Source: Mixophyes australis
Taxonomy: Eukaryota; Chordata; Amphibia; Anura; Limnodynastidae
Length of the DNA: 64,000 nt
NCBI GenBank assembly: GCA_036250195.1
Contig: JAVHZZ010000003.1
Location: forward strand, 336,595,875-336,659,874
Reading direction: 5' to 3'
Shown piece after piece: positions 10,440-22,170 of this stretch. The position numbers and the translations under genes are program-made. The stretch's first letter is position 1, and each line of letters opens with the position of its first letter. The notes beneath the pieces are model-generated. The model was not told the DNA's origin. It worked only from the letters and a program-made list of their open reading frames with translations, and did no database searches.

Positions 10440-11427
10440 GAACAATAAACAAGCTTTTTTTTCTTAATTTGCACTAAGTGTAGGGTCTAATATACACCAA
10501 AATCGAAGAGCTGCTTTGGTCATTTGGTTACTGCTGAAATCCCAATATACCAGTCCTTGCAGTCTTTTTTTCTTAATTTGCACTACTAAGTGTAGGGTCT
10601 AATATACACCCAAACAGAAGAGCTGCGTTCGTAATTTCGTCATTGCTGAAATAGTAACCTACTAGGGTCTAATATACACCCAAAGACGAGTGCTCCATTG
10701 CTAAAAGTCATTTATGAATAGGAAGACAAGCAGGATTGTGTTCTGAATTTGCAGCCGAATTCTATTGCCTTATATAGGTAACACCCAAAGATGAGTGCTC
10801 TATTGCTAAGAGTCATTGATGAATAGGAAGACAAGCAGGATTGTGTTCTGAACTTGCAGGCAAATTCAACAGTGTTATATTGAATAAACAGACAGGGGGA
10901 GAAGGAGAAGAGGGAGACAGAAAATTAATCATCTTCCTCTCCTCAGGACTGTCAATGGTGTTATAGTCTCTTAGTAGGCTGTGGATCAGCCTGTATTAGA
11001 TGTAGAATTACCCCAGTTATCCAAGGAATGGGTGGAGCGATCAAATAAACCATAACTGATTTCATGATCCAAGGACAATTCCATCTTGCATCACTTTTCT
11101 TTTCTGCCACTGCTGTGTGCCAATGTGTCCTAGATGTGCTAGGAACTGCCGTGTGTTTGTGTCATTGCTCTGTCGCTTACCATCCAGCCAGGTCGCTGCA
11201 GTATTGGTCCAAAAGTGTATGAAAATAATAATGTGACCTGTGAGGTGGTCTAAACTGACTGCAAATTACTTGAAATTAGTGTTATTGAGGTTAATAATAA
11301 TGTAGGATAAAAAAACAGCAAAATTATATGATTTTAGCATATTTTAGCAAGGGTGGTTATGGCAAAACTAAAACCCGAAGTAAATCCAGATCCAAAACCA
11401 AAACACGGGGGTCAGTGAGCATCTCTA
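10440..11427 (+). mobile_element. Degenerate hAT 3' fragment
   Basis: The right end (AAAACACGGGGGTCAGTGAGC then ATCTCTAA) matches the right end of the complete hAT element. Internal phrases such as AAGTGTAGGGT and ACACCCAAAGA, repeated about every 105-110 bp, match its 3' subterminal region. No transposase coding remains and no left end is found. It lies in the same orientation as the complete element and looks like an older copy. Confidence 0.75.
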
Positions 11428-11760
11428 AATTAAACGTAGAGAACTTTTCAGAATGCAACCGTCAGCCTGCTGTGATATGAAAGACAGCATGCAGAGTGTT
11501 TCATGTACCGTGGGTACTCTCTGGAATTAGGATTAGGGTCGTGGTGCAGTACATGATTATATGAGGATAGCTATACAAATAAAAATTTAATATTGGCCCT
11601 AATGTATTTCAGTGTCCCAAATTCAGGCATGGACATTGAATGTAAAATATTATGTCATGATTTGGGTTATCTTGTTATGTATGAAACATAGACATTTCAA
11701 CATATTTATGATATAATATTTCATTTTTCATTTTTTAAAGATAAGTCCCCAGGTCTTTCT
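11428..11760. other. Unassigned sequence
   Basis: AT-rich, with no recognisable feature, lying between the hAT fragment and the 30-bp satellite. Confidence 0.5.
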
Positions 11761-12170
11761 ACTTGTGAATGTTCTGCAGCATTACAAGGTGTTGTCACAT
11801 GATCTGCAGCACTACAGGGTGATGTCACATGATCTGCCGCACTACAGACTGATGTCACATGATCTGCCGCACTACAGGGTGATGTCACATGATCTGCAGC
11901 ACTACAGGGTAATGTCACATGATCTGCAGCAGTACAGGGTGATGTCACATGATCTGCAGCAGTACAGGGTGATGTCACATGATCTGCAGCAGTACAGGGT
12001 GATGTCACATGATCTGCCGCACTACAGACTGATGTCACATGATCTGCCGCACTACAGGGTGATGTCACATGATCTGCAGCACTACAGGGTAATGTCACAT
12101 GATCTGCAGCACTACAGGGTGATGTCACATGATCTGCAGCACTACCAGGTGATGTCGCAAGATTTCAACT
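11761..12170. repeat. 30-bp tandem satellite with 180-bp higher-order period
   Basis: About 13 units of GATGTCACATGATCTGC(A/C)GC plus A(C/G)TACAGGGT. The variant order (CCGC-ACT with CAGACT, then CCGC-ACT, then CAGC-ACT with GTAATG) recurs after six units (180 bp), so a six-unit block was duplicated. Both strands stay open in frame because 30 is a multiple of three; the 135-residue frames are not genes. The array directly abuts the Penelope fragment that follows. Confidence 0.93.
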
Positions 12171-12177
12171 AGAAAAG

Positions 12178-12430
12178 CATTGGCGAACACGTTCGGAATA
12201 TAAGGAAGGGATTTGCCCAACATAATGTATCCAAACATGTTGCCGAAGTGCATGACTGTAATCCTAAGGGATTGAAATTTGTAGCTATCAAGGCAGTCAA
12301 CAAGAATTGAAGGGGGGGAGATTTCTTGAAGAGAATAAATAATGAAGAGACGTCTTGGATCTACAGAATTAAAACGTTACACCCTTTGGGGTTAAATAGA
12401 GATTTTGTCAAGCAATCTATAGGCAAATGA
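12178..12430 (+). pseudogene. PLE GIY-YIG endonuclease C-terminal remnant
   Basis: It encodes the downstream part of the endonuclease domain of a Penelope-like polyprotein, including the HNVSKHVAEVHDCNPKGLKF stretch typical of these enzymes and the ending ETSWIYRIKTLHPLGLNRDF. At least one in-frame stop follows KAVNKN, and the reverse transcriptase part is absent, so it is dead. Confidence 0.75.
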
Positions 12431-12436
12431 ACATGT

Positions 12437-13064
12437 TGTTAGGAACCCCAACAGCCAGCACCACAAAACCCGGAGTCTACTCCGAAAGTCTGGTTTTCAC
12501 TGTTGCCCCTAGCGGTGGGGACAGACTTGGCCGCAGACAGACGGAGGGTTGTGAGATGGGTGCTGGCTGCGGAGAACCCGGGAAGGTGGAGTGAGGTCCA
12601 GGCGAGGGTCGAGGCCCGGCAGCAGACAGCGTATCCAGTAACAATCCGAGGTCAGAGGTCACAGACAAAACAGCAGCGTAAGAGTCCGGGCAATAGGTCA
12701 AGGGGCACAGGCAGTCAATCGTAGTCAAAAATCAGGCAAGGGTCGGCAACAATAAACAGGTATAATGACAAGCAGGTACATACAGGGAGCAGGCTAAAGC
12801 ACAGAAGCTGGAACTATAACCGGCAGGAAGGGCTGCCTTATAAACATGCAGGGGCCAATGAACAGTGCCCTGCACAGCAGGGAATACTTAGCCCAGCTGG
12901 GCTATAATTATATTGAATATGCGCACGCGCCCGGCTGCCCTAGATGCTGGGACATGGTGCTGAGCACTGAAGGCGTCCCGGCCATTGCCTAGGAAGGAGG
13001 AAATGACGTCCCGGTCGTCATGACGACGCCTGGGACTCTGAGGCTCGGCAGGAAGCGAGTCACA
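12437..13064 (-). mobile_element. Solo LTR (TGTTA family), nested in PLE
   Basis: On the plus strand it begins TGTTAGGAACCCC and ends GAGTCACA. It is flanked by a perfect 5-bp duplication CATGT (12432-12436 and 13065-13069). It shares long stretches with the LTR at 47517-48217 and, in the opposite orientation, with the one starting at 63790. The CpG-rich end near GACGTC lies at the right, so the sense strand is probably minus. No internal retroelement genes are present, hence a solo LTR. Confidence 0.88.
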
Positions 13065-13467
13065 CATGTGAATAATATTATTATAAACAGTACATGTTCA
13101 GGAGTATATATGTATGTATGTATGGGGTTACACTTGTTATGCATTTCATGTAATGTATAAGGATTCAGTGACCTAATAAGAACAATACATAAGAATAGAT
13201 CAATTCATATTCAGATGACATATTTTAGATCCAGTGTCATTTTATGCATTGATACATTTATAATGGCTAGTAGCTCTCCATGGATAGAAGGATTGGCATT
13301 ATGATCAAAGTATCGGGACCTTAATTAACACGGACTAATATAGGTTTTACAAAGTGGAATATCACTGGGACATATCGTCTTGACAGAGATCTAAGGAGTT
13401 AATGAAAGTGGACGGAGGTAAGACATGGACATGATATATAAAGGACACAGAACTGAATACATACTAT

Positions 13468-13509
13468 CTCCTTGAAAAAGTCCTTATGTGAGGACGAAAC
13501 GCGTTGGAG
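13468..13509 (+). ncRNA. Hammerhead-ribozyme-like motif 2
   Basis: Stem I is CTCC (13468-13471) with GGAG (13506-13509). Stem II is GTCCT (13480-13484) with AGGAC (13491-13495) around a TATGTG loop. GAAA (13496-13499) and the palindromic ACGCGT follow. The conserved core CUGANGA reads TTGAAAA here, with C3 and G8 changed, so this copy is probably inactive. It lies about 400 bp beyond the GIY-YIG coding remnant once the nested LTR is discounted. Confidence 0.5.
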
Positions 13510-14110
13510 TTATTCATTTCATCATATTAACTTGGATTGATTGAGTATATATTTATTTTTATTTTTCTCTATTGTCGCTGTGGCCACAGCGTTCGGGAGT
13601 TTTTTTTGGATTCTCATGTGACATATCTCATTACGGTCACATGACTATTGTGAAGCGAGGTAGATTCCAATAGTTTGTGTAGCCCGCACCACGGACGGAA
13701 TCAGGTTGGTATATGCAGCATAGGATTAACACAGATTTCTCCAGGGAGGTCTTTAGCTCATTGGATCGGCGGGATCCTGGGACCATTGGGGAGCACAAGC
13801 GCCCATACTGGAGGTAACTGTACCATTTCAATATACAGTACTGAATGTATTCGTATTACAGCCGAGGATAGAGTTATTATCCACCTATATCCCATTACAG
13901 CAGTTGTATACACGCAACGATGGCTATATGGATTTATACAAAGTAGGAATTTTAGAATTGGGATACACTTATCAGTTCTGGAGCAGGTGTGTTGGATATC
14001 CTTAGAGATCAATTATTACTTACCATTTGGTCTAGATATATACTGTATTCATTTTATTCTATTTATCTTATAGATTCATCACCCACATAACAAGACAGTG
14101 CAATACTGTG

Positions 14111-14683
14111 TCCTTATTGCAAGTTAATCGCATGAGATATTTTAATAGAGGAGTACCCATGTACTACTTTGGAGTTGTTAAGGCATAATAAACAGCTCTT
14201 TTTTTAATATTGCCCTTCTATTTATCAATTTATTATAGTTAGTTCATTGTATTTAATACAACTAGTATTGTTATTGATTAAGGTTGCTGTGCACTGGGAG
14301 TATTTATATCAGGTGAGCACAAACGGTGCTTCTGTGCTTTCACAAAATGTACCTAAACATGAAAGCATAGGTAGTATATTTAATGTCTTAGTATGCCCTG
14401 CCATTTTGGCATATCTCCAAAATCATATAAGTAAGAGGGTCACTGACACGCTGAGTTAGGATATATGCTGTCAACGCTTTATTCAAAATGCATGAAAACA
14501 TGCTTTTGGTGCATTTTTATGCTTGTTAATGTGCTCCTGAATTCCTTTTAATGACCTGTAGTGGTAATGAACTTTATGAAGAGAACATGGAAAATACATC
14601 TGATTATTTTCATAACCAGCTCCTGCATTTGTGTAGGTGGAGATAGTTTGTCAAATAAAGAAAGAACATGTTGTATTCCAAAT
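14111..14683. other. Unassigned sequence
   Basis: AT-rich, with no gene or repeat boundary identified. Confidence 0.45.
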
Positions 14684-14686
14684 TCA

Positions 14687-14861
14687 GGGGTATATTTACT
14701 AAACTGCGGGTTTGAAAAAGTGTTGAAGTTGCCTATAGCAACCAACCAGAATCTAGCTGGTATTTTGTAGAATGCAATAAATAAATGAAAGCTAGAATCT
14801 GATTGGTTGCTATAGGCAACATCTCTACTTTTTCTAACCTGCAATTTAGTAAATATACCCC
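14687..14861. mobile_element. MITE, PIF/Harbinger-like, 175 bp
   Basis: Imperfect inverted repeats GGGGTATATTTACTAAACTG and its complement at the right, with internal TTGCCTATAGCAACCAA / TTGGTTGCTATAGGCAA pairing. It is flanked by the 3-bp duplication TCA (14684-14686 and 14862-14864). The same family occurs at 57730-57904. Confidence 0.82.
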
Positions 14862-14939
14862 TCAGTGTTAAAATTAACCTGTCACTTTTATATTTATATA
14901 GTAGTGCATTTGGGAACTTGTAAATAAATGCAGAAAACA

Positions 14940-15575
14940 TTGTGGCGACATCAATACAACACAGAGGGTGTCTTAATGACCAATATACAATTCAGAGAGC
15001 ATCTTAATGACTCAATACAATACATCTTAATAAAAAATATGCATACTGAATACATTTTAGTGACCATTATACAATACAAAGAGCATTCTAGTGACCTATA
15101 TACAATACAAAGAGAATTCTAGTGACCTTTATACAATACAAAGAGTATTCTAGTGACCTCTATACAATACAAAGAGCAGTCTCATGGCCATCAGTTAAAA
15201 TACAATGCATTTTAGTGACTACTATTCAATGGCAGCCCAGTTCTGAAGACAGCTTTAAAATACAAACTCTCAAATCTCTGATGGCTTTACAATGCAGGCC
15301 CCAACATCTCTGGGTATGTTATAGACAGTGCAGTCCCCCATAATTTCTGGTAGCTTTATAATGCAGACCACTCAAAATCTCTGGCGGATTTACTATACAG
15401 ACCCCAGATCTGTGGTGGCTTTATAATGCAGACCCCCTCCACTAATCTCAGGTAGCTTTGTGGCTTTATTATACAGACCCAAGATCTATGGTGGTTTTAC
15501 TAACTAGACCCCATATCTGTGATAGCTTTAAAATGTAGAACCTCCCCCCATCCTCTGTTGGTGAGAAAATCAGAT
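14940..15575. repeat. Degenerate tandem repeats (about 37 bp, then about 45-50 bp)
   Basis: From about 14990 to 15185, units of the type ATACAATACAAAGAGCATTC plus TAGTGACC recur every 37 bp or so. From about 15270 to 15575, units with GGCTTTA(T/C)AATGCAGACCCC and ATCTCTGGTGG recur irregularly. The second array resumes after 15768, so the MITE at 15581 landed inside it. Confidence 0.65.
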
Positions 15576-15580
15576 CCCAG

Positions 15581-15768
15581 GGGGTAAATGTATTAATGTC
15601 CGGATTCTTCAACTCTGGCGTGTTCAGCGTCTTCGGCGATTAAATTTAAAGCGGCGCTGCATTGTAAAGGGAAACTTCCCTCTACAATGCAGGGCCGCTT
15701 TAAATTTAATCGCCGAAGACGCTGAACACGCCGGAGTTGAAGAATCCGGACATTAATACATTTACCCC
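15581..15768. mobile_element. MITE: near-perfect palindrome, about 188 bp
   Basis: The arms start GGGGTAAATGTATTAATG and mirror at the right as CATTAATACATTTACCCC. Most of the element (CCGGATTCTTCAACTC, CGTCTTCGGCGATTAAATTT and their complements) is almost perfectly self-complementary around a short centre near 15670. The duplication is 2-3 bp (AG or CAG) and ambiguous. It interrupts the degenerate tandem array. Confidence 0.8.
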
Positions 15769-15937
15769 AGATCTTTGGTGGCAATCCAAATGAATAACTT
15801 ACCCGTACAAAGTTCCCAGCTGTTGCCTGGTCCACTTTAAAACATTTTTGGCTGTGCCCGTATGTCATCTTACCTTTACACAGCTTCCTGCACTCTAATT
15901 GGTGGATAGATCAGTGTGTGAGGATCCTCCAGACAAT

Positions 15938-16330
15938 CAGGGCCGGATTAAGGGAATGGAGGCCCCTGGGCTAAGGGGCCCTCCATTCCCCGCGAGGCCC
16001 CCAATGTGAGCCGTCCGCCGCCCCCCACCCCCCGCGAGGACCCCCCCAAGCACTTACCTGTCAGTGCAGTCCTCCGTCCCGGCGCGCTGTAAGCTCCTTA
16101 CTGAGGAGATCTCGCGAGAGTTCATGAACTCTCGCGAGATATCCTCAGTAAGCAGACTACAGCGCGCCGGGACGGAGGACTGCACTGACAGTACTCAGCA
16201 GCATCGATCGGGCCGGGGGCGCCCCCGCCCCCGACCGATCAATAATGCTGCTGAGGACGTTGAAGGGCCCCCTGGATGCCCGAGGCCCCTGGGCTATAGC
16301 CCAGTTAGACCTCGGGTTAATCCGGCCCTG
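15938..16330. mobile_element. hAT-type MITE, 393 bp
   Basis: It begins CAGGGCCGGATTAAG and ends TTAATCCGGCCCTG, flanked by a perfect 8-bp duplication CAGACAAT (15930-15937 and 16331-16338). The interior is GC-rich and has a long fold-back (GCGCGCTGTA ... TCTCGCGAGA ... TACAGCGCGC). No coding capacity. Confidence 0.92.
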
Positions 16331-16338
16331 CAGACAAT

Positions 16339-16945
16339 ATGAATGGTTACAGGCCAGTGCTATCAACCAATCATCTTGCTAACAGCTGTCAGTTCCCTGG
16401 TCATTCCAGTTATGATTTAAACACATTCAGAACAGTCAGGGAGTATCCTTTGCCTGCGTCATGGCCATCAGCTGTGGTCATGAACTGCACAGCTGCAGGC
16501 AGACTGGTTCTGCTCCTGGAAAACCAGGACACCCAACTGACATTAATATATTATAAATAATTTTCCAAATAAGGTAAAATAGTTATAGGAATCTACAGTA
16601 TTGTAGGAGTCTAAATAATGGGAAAATTAACACTGAGTTAGAGATTACGGGGAGGAAAGAGTTGGGAAACTAAGACAAATTGGAGCCTTACCTCTCCACA
16701 CTTCCATGGTATGCATTTACCTTTGCAAAGAGAGGCCATTGATTGTTTTACAAATAGTCTTAAATGACAATCATCCCCCCATTTATGTGCTTGTTCCACC
16801 AAATAGTAATTGGGGCAGCCAAACTGCGGTTAATGTGTGGGATGACACTGTAGCTCACAGTGCAGGAGGACACAATTCATCCAGTTATATTTTATAAGAT
16901 ATAATAGAAGTTCTCTGTTCTGATCTATTGAATCACACTAAAGTT
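16339..16945. other. Unassigned sequence
   Basis: No gene or element end recognised between the hAT-type MITE and the Harbinger element. Confidence 0.5.
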
Positions 16946-18334
16946 ATTGGGCCTGAGTCATTAAGGGACGCAAACTGAGCGCAGCGTACGTACGTGCACT
17001 AATGCACGTATTTAGTGGGTGCGAACGGCCGAAGTCATCAAGCTGCGTATTCTCACATACGCAGCTTAATGACTTGCGGTGCAATTGTTCCTATTGTACC
17101 CATTTACGGCCGTACACGCCAGCAAATAGTTGCATTGCCTGCAGAAGCGAACGCTACGCTGTTTAGTGCATAGTAACATCATTGGTGTATCTCTCAATTG
17201 TTGATTCATGGTGCTGGTTGTAATTGACCGTAAAATATAAATTCCCCTTGTTATGCTACTTTGTTTACCCTGTCAAAGATGATTTAAATGATTTACTAAA
17301 ATAAGATAAAACATTGTAAATATTTTCATATTAATAAATTGTCTTCATCCAAAATAAAACATGATGTGGTTTTATTATGTCATATGTTATATTATATAAG
17401 CCTTTCGTGTGAGCTGATGAAAAGGATATGAAGGAGTTATTAAAAGAACAGATGTTTCTAATCAAGAGATTTTGAACAAAGACTTGCACAGACTTCTTCA
17501 ACTTCTCCATTGCATCCAGGAGACTCCAAAGGATCAGGATACGCCTATATACTTCCTCAGCCAATTGTAATATGATATGTGTAAATTATAGTACAACCTT
17601 CTTTTGTTGGAACACAAAGTACATGTCTGGTCTGTTGAAGATCAGAGTTTTCAGCATTGAAAATGAGTGCAAGCTTATTATTTTATAAATAAACAATGAT
17701 CTAATTTTATTCTTAAAGTCTCTTTTGCTGAAGGAATTATTTTATTACTTTATTAACCTATAACATCAATGATCTAACTGATAATTTTTTGGGGGCTTAT
17801 TACATTATATCCCGGATGTGAGGTGTGACCCTATTGGTTGGCATCTTCTCCATTGCCTTTTAACCTACAGCTTTACTTAAATGTATAATGATAATACGAA
17901 AATTTGGTCAATCAAATAACACACATACCATTTTTTCTTTTAACAAAACAATTTTAATTTCTAAACTAAAACAATCAGAAACTTGTAGCAATTAAACAAT
18001 CAATAAAATTTCTTTAAAATTTTTTTAAGATATTTTATTTTTTTTTAATTTATTTTTGCTTTTTGTTTATATATTTTATATATTTTTTCTTCTTTTTTAA
18101 TTGCAGTCAGAAGCCTCTGGCTGTGTGGTCTTGGAGGACCCATCAACTCCTCATCAGGTGCAAAAAACAAAAGACGACAATTTAGTTAATGCACTCTTAA
18201 TACATTAATGTGGTGAAATGCTAGCTCTAGGTTACTGTACCTATGCTTTTTTTAAGCTCGGTATAGTGCATAAATGAATGTTACCCAAACACTGGCCCCA
18301 TTTCTTTAAGTAATTAGTAATTATTATTTTTATT

Positions 18335-18650
18335 ATTATTATCTTTGACTTATAAGGCGCCAGAAAGGGTCCGCAGTGCCGTACATAACATATACAGAAA
18401 ACAGAACCAAGACACAACATAATACACTAATATATACAAACACAAGCCAAATGAGATTATCTCTGACAGATAGTGAACGGGATGGTCGAAATCAGCAAGA
18501 AGAAGGCCGAAGCTTAAGAAAACAGAGCTAGCGAAGCAGGCCAAGAGGTATAGAGGGTGAAGGAACCATAGAAGGAGCACACAAGGAAAGAGGGCCATGC
18601 TCATGAGAGCTTACAACCTAAAGGGAAGGGGGAGACACAAGTAATACGAA
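18335..18650 (-). mobile_element. LINE L2-like 3' end fragment
   Basis: On the minus strand the sequence runs from TTGTAAGCTCTCATGAGC through GTACGGCACTGCGGACCC to GGCGCCTTATAAGTCAAAG and an (AAT)n-like tail. This follows the pattern of L2-type 3' ends and of SINE tails derived from them. There is no coding sequence. Confidence 0.55.
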
Positions 18651-19049
18651 GTATATAGTATAATAGTGTTTTTTTTTTATACATTTACTTTCTTGCAAAT
18701 GTTGGCAAGGAGAATCTCACCCTCTAGGGTGCATTTTTAAAGCCAGCCAGCTGAGTTGGGCTGCGCACAAGACAAGAAGTGGGGGGGGGGGGGGGGACAG
18801 TTTTCCCATTGAGGGAACTTAGGATGGCCTGTACTGTGAATGGGCAGTGAAAACTGTTTCTCATGTCCTACGTCTATCTCGTAAAAAAAAACCAAAAAAA
18901 ACCCAACTCAACTAAAAGAAAATTACCATGTAATGTACTTACTTTCATCAACCAGCACTTGTGGTTGCTGAGAAGGGGGTTCTGGTTGGCTCTGGAAGAG
19001 CAGTGGTGATGTGGAGAGGTCATCAGCCACCGGCTAGGAAAAAAACAAG

Positions 19050-20606
19050 CCAGCCCAATTTTTCAAAAAACTAAAAATTGACATTTTGGTGGAATTGGCT
19101 GTTGATAGGCTCCACTCCGCGTCCACTCTCCGCACCATCCAAAGCCAGAATTTGGGAAGAAATAGCAAATGAGGTCAATGCCATGGCTCCAATAAGACGC
19201 AAGGTGAATGAGGTCCAGAAAAGGTAAATATTGAAGCGTCAAACTATTAGCTCTTTGTTCTTATATAAAATGTGTCCAGATTTTGGGGATAATTTTATCC
19301 TGCTAATATGTCTATTTTGCACACAGGTGGCAAGACTTTAAACGTCGACTTAAAGACAAAATTACAAAGCACCGAAGGCATGCCCAAAGGACAGGTGGTG
19401 GACCTCCAGCAACGCTTGAACTCATTGGAGACCAGGGCATTGGCCTGTTTGGATGTGGAGATGGTGCAAGGTGTGGGCCGCATTGACACTGGACGTAGCC
19501 CATCTGCAAGCGAGCCTATCACAGCTACAGGTATATACACACATATAATACATATAAATTGTATCAAAAAATATATATATTACAGTTAACAAATAATTGG
19601 CCCTTCAGTAGCAAATCCTATAATTAAACATATTTGCAGTTACATATAGTGAGAAGTAAAGAAGTTATATTTTAACCGCCACACACACCAAAGAAAACTA
19701 TTGTATTGACAATGTATTGTTTACTAAAATGCGGACAATAATAATTAACACTAATTTCCTAAGGACGATATTAACTTTTTTGTTTCAATTTGTCCTTGTA
19801 GGGGCCAATACAGCGGGAGAAATTTCCGAGGATGAGCTGGTGGAGGAGGCACGTGATGTGGAAGAGCATCAGATGAGTGAGGAAGCAGAAGTCAGTGAAC
19901 GGGAATCACTGCACGCCTGCTATCACAGTATTTGAGAAACAAATGCCACTATTCAGTCCAATACCACAGATATTGCCACAACCCTCACCCGTATGGAGCA
20001 TACTTTACACAGTAGCCTCACCCATATAGAGAACACTATGGACTTAAACCTTACCTCTATCAACACTACCCTTACGCGTCTCACTGACCTTATTGCAATA
20101 TATATCACCAATCCTGAAGCACGCATATCACAGGGATCTTCTCCTACTTCTCTCCATCTCTCAGTCCCATCAGTCAATCATACAACACTTCACCCGATTA
20201 TCGTTCCACAAGTAGACCTTATCGCGCGCACCCGTCTTCACATATTGAACAACTCCACTCTCAAGTTTCTATTGGTTCTAGTCTAAGACCCCAAATGCAT
20301 CACAATCGTTTCCAAAGCAACCAATATTTTGATAATGCCCCTTCTGCCATCTCTGCCGCCTCTGCTATCTCTGCCCCTTCTGCCATCTCTACCCCTTCTG
20401 CCCCCTCTGCCATCTCTGTCCCTTCTGCCACCCCTGCACCCCGTGCCACACAATTGTCAGCTGCTGCACACTCCCTCACTGCTGCTCCACTGGCCTCTGC
20501 TTCCTCCCCACTGTTGCCTTCTATATCACGGGTTACCAGAAGCCAGACTCATCCCAGAACAGCTGCAACCATTCTTCCACCAAAGAGGCCTCGAAAATCC
20601 CAGTAA
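19050..20606 (+). pseudogene. Harbinger Myb/SANT-like protein, decayed
   Basis: The second Harbinger protein normally binds the element's DNA and helps bring the transposase to the nucleus. Three exon-like parts are visible: up to 19223 (IWEEIANEVNAMAPI), 19327-19530 (WQDFKRRLKDKITKHRRHAQ) and 19802-20606, all with GT-AG borders. The Myb/SANT-like helix pattern W..I..VN....R...V..W.DFK is clear. A frameshift lies in the middle exon after LFGCGDGA, a stop at about 19933-19935 interrupts the last exon, and the start of the first exon is garbled. The last exon has an Asn/Thr-rich coiled stretch, Ala/Pro/Ser repeats, and a basic end PPKRPRKSQ that looks like a nuclear signal. Confidence 0.75.
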
Positions 20607-20729
20607 TTGTTTTTTTTTTTTTTACCTTACTGTGTAAATAAAATCTATAATGATATACTTATTAGTTATGTATGTTGTGTTTGGTAAAACAAGAAAAAAA
20701 AACTTACAAGTGAAGTAGGTGTCCAGGAC

Positions 20730-22170
20730 TTATTGTTTAAAAGACACAGCATCAACTGATTCTGGAGGGCTGGGGTCAGCATCTAACACCTCCTGGCCAG
20801 CAACCTCGGCCTCCTCCACCCAAGGAACCCCACTCCTAATTGCGATGTTATGGAACACCACGCACAGAGCTATGATATCACACACAGTGGTTGGAGCGTA
20901 CATTAGAGCACCACCAGACCGATCTAGGCACCGGAATCTGGCCTTTAAAAGACCAAATGCCCGCTCCACAACCGATCTAGTGGCTGTATGTGCGGAGTTG
21001 TATGCCATCTCCTGCTCCGTACTTGGGTTTAATAGAGGAGTGAGGAGCCAAGGGCGAAAAGGGTATGCGTTATCTCCTACAAGGGGTGACAAGAAGGAAA
21101 AAGTTCAAAAATATGAGTGAATGTCATAAATGTAGGTCCATCAACAAGACAGGCAACATGTTAGATGACAAATAATGGCAAAAGAAGCAATTAGACACAG
21201 ATATTACTTCAGAGAAGCTTACATAACATACTCAATGTATTTGGACCCAAGGTTTAATATTGTGAAAAGCTTTTCATATGGGCAGCTATCCAGGTAGGAT
21301 TTTAAGGTAAACATCACAATTCAATGTACCTTAGAATGATATTGCAATGTGCCTTTGTAATATATCTACTTCGCTATCAAACTTAAGACATTACTATTTC
21401 CACTTTAAACTACTACATACATGACATGTTTTTTAAATAATAAAAATACCTAATAGCCACGCATCAGCATTCGGCCTTGCACCACCTTGCCTCAGTTGAA
21501 ATCTTTGCCACATCCCTGATTGCCGGAAGGCAAAGGAGTCATGTGTACTCCCTGGCCACATAGCTACCAGGTCACGAATCTGGAGAGAGGCGTCACATAT
21601 AGCTTGGACATTTATTGAATGGAAATGCTTGCGATTCAAAAAATTGGCAGCATTCCCACCGGAGGGAACCAAGCCTACATGAGTCCCATCGACTGCCCCT
21701 ATGATGTGCGGGAAACCGGCTATGTTGGAAAACTGCCGTTTTATCTGCACCAGAAACTCCTCATCGAGTGACAGATGTATGAATTGCCTGAGACGCGACA
21801 CAAACGCCCCCAGAACAACCTTCAGCACACGACTGAAGGACTTCTGGGACATCCCTGAAGCGACTCCCACAGTGGTCTGAAAAGACCCTGTGGCGCAAAA
21901 GTGCAATACCGCCAACAGTTTGGTCAATGGCGGTATTGCTGTTGGGCTGTTGCGCTTTGGCTCCAGGTCAATCTGCACAATGCGCAAGGTGTCCAGGATG
22001 ACACGAGGTGGGAGCCGACAACGACGCACCACCTCAGCATCAGACATCCCAAAGAGGCTGACACGTGGCCTGAACACACGCTCCCTGGGTCGGCGACGAT
22101 GGACTAGTTGCTGATTTCGGAGGCAACAACGCTGGTTGTCCTCCTGTACTGCCACATGTGCCTCGGCCAT
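20730..22170 (-). CDS. Harbinger (HARBI1-like) DDE transposase, two exons
   Basis: The coding parts 22170-21450 and 21076-20730 join across a GT-AG intron of 373 bp to give 355 residues without stops, the usual size for this family. The DDE_Tnp_4 landmarks are IIGAVDGTHVG (D161), WPGSTHDSFAF (D211), WLLGDNAYP (D242, formed across the splice) and VVERAFGLLKARF (E278). An N-terminal arginine-rich segment (RRRPRERVFRPR) may bind DNA or act as a nuclear signal. The enzyme should cut at the element ends with the Myb-like partner, whose gene here is broken. The start was taken as the first ATG before MAEAHVAVQE. Confidence 0.92.

Larger units (their letters stand above)
12171..14110 (+). mobile_element. 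PLE 3' end (GIY-YIG remnant plus terminal region)
   Basis: Translation of 12171-12430 reads like the end of a Penelope-type GIY-YIG endonuclease (EHVRNIRKGFAQHNVSKHV, then HDCNPKGLKFVAIKAVNKN, a stop, and TLHPLGLNRDF). It is split by a solo LTR (12437-13064) and resumes as non-coding terminal sequence containing a hammerhead-like motif at 13468. The left end is truncated at the 30-bp satellite. The right boundary near 14110 is approximate. Confidence 0.7.

Noticed and set aside
11721..12172. Two overlapping 135-codon frames on opposite strands
   Set aside because: The 30-bp satellite period is a multiple of three, so frames stay open by chance.
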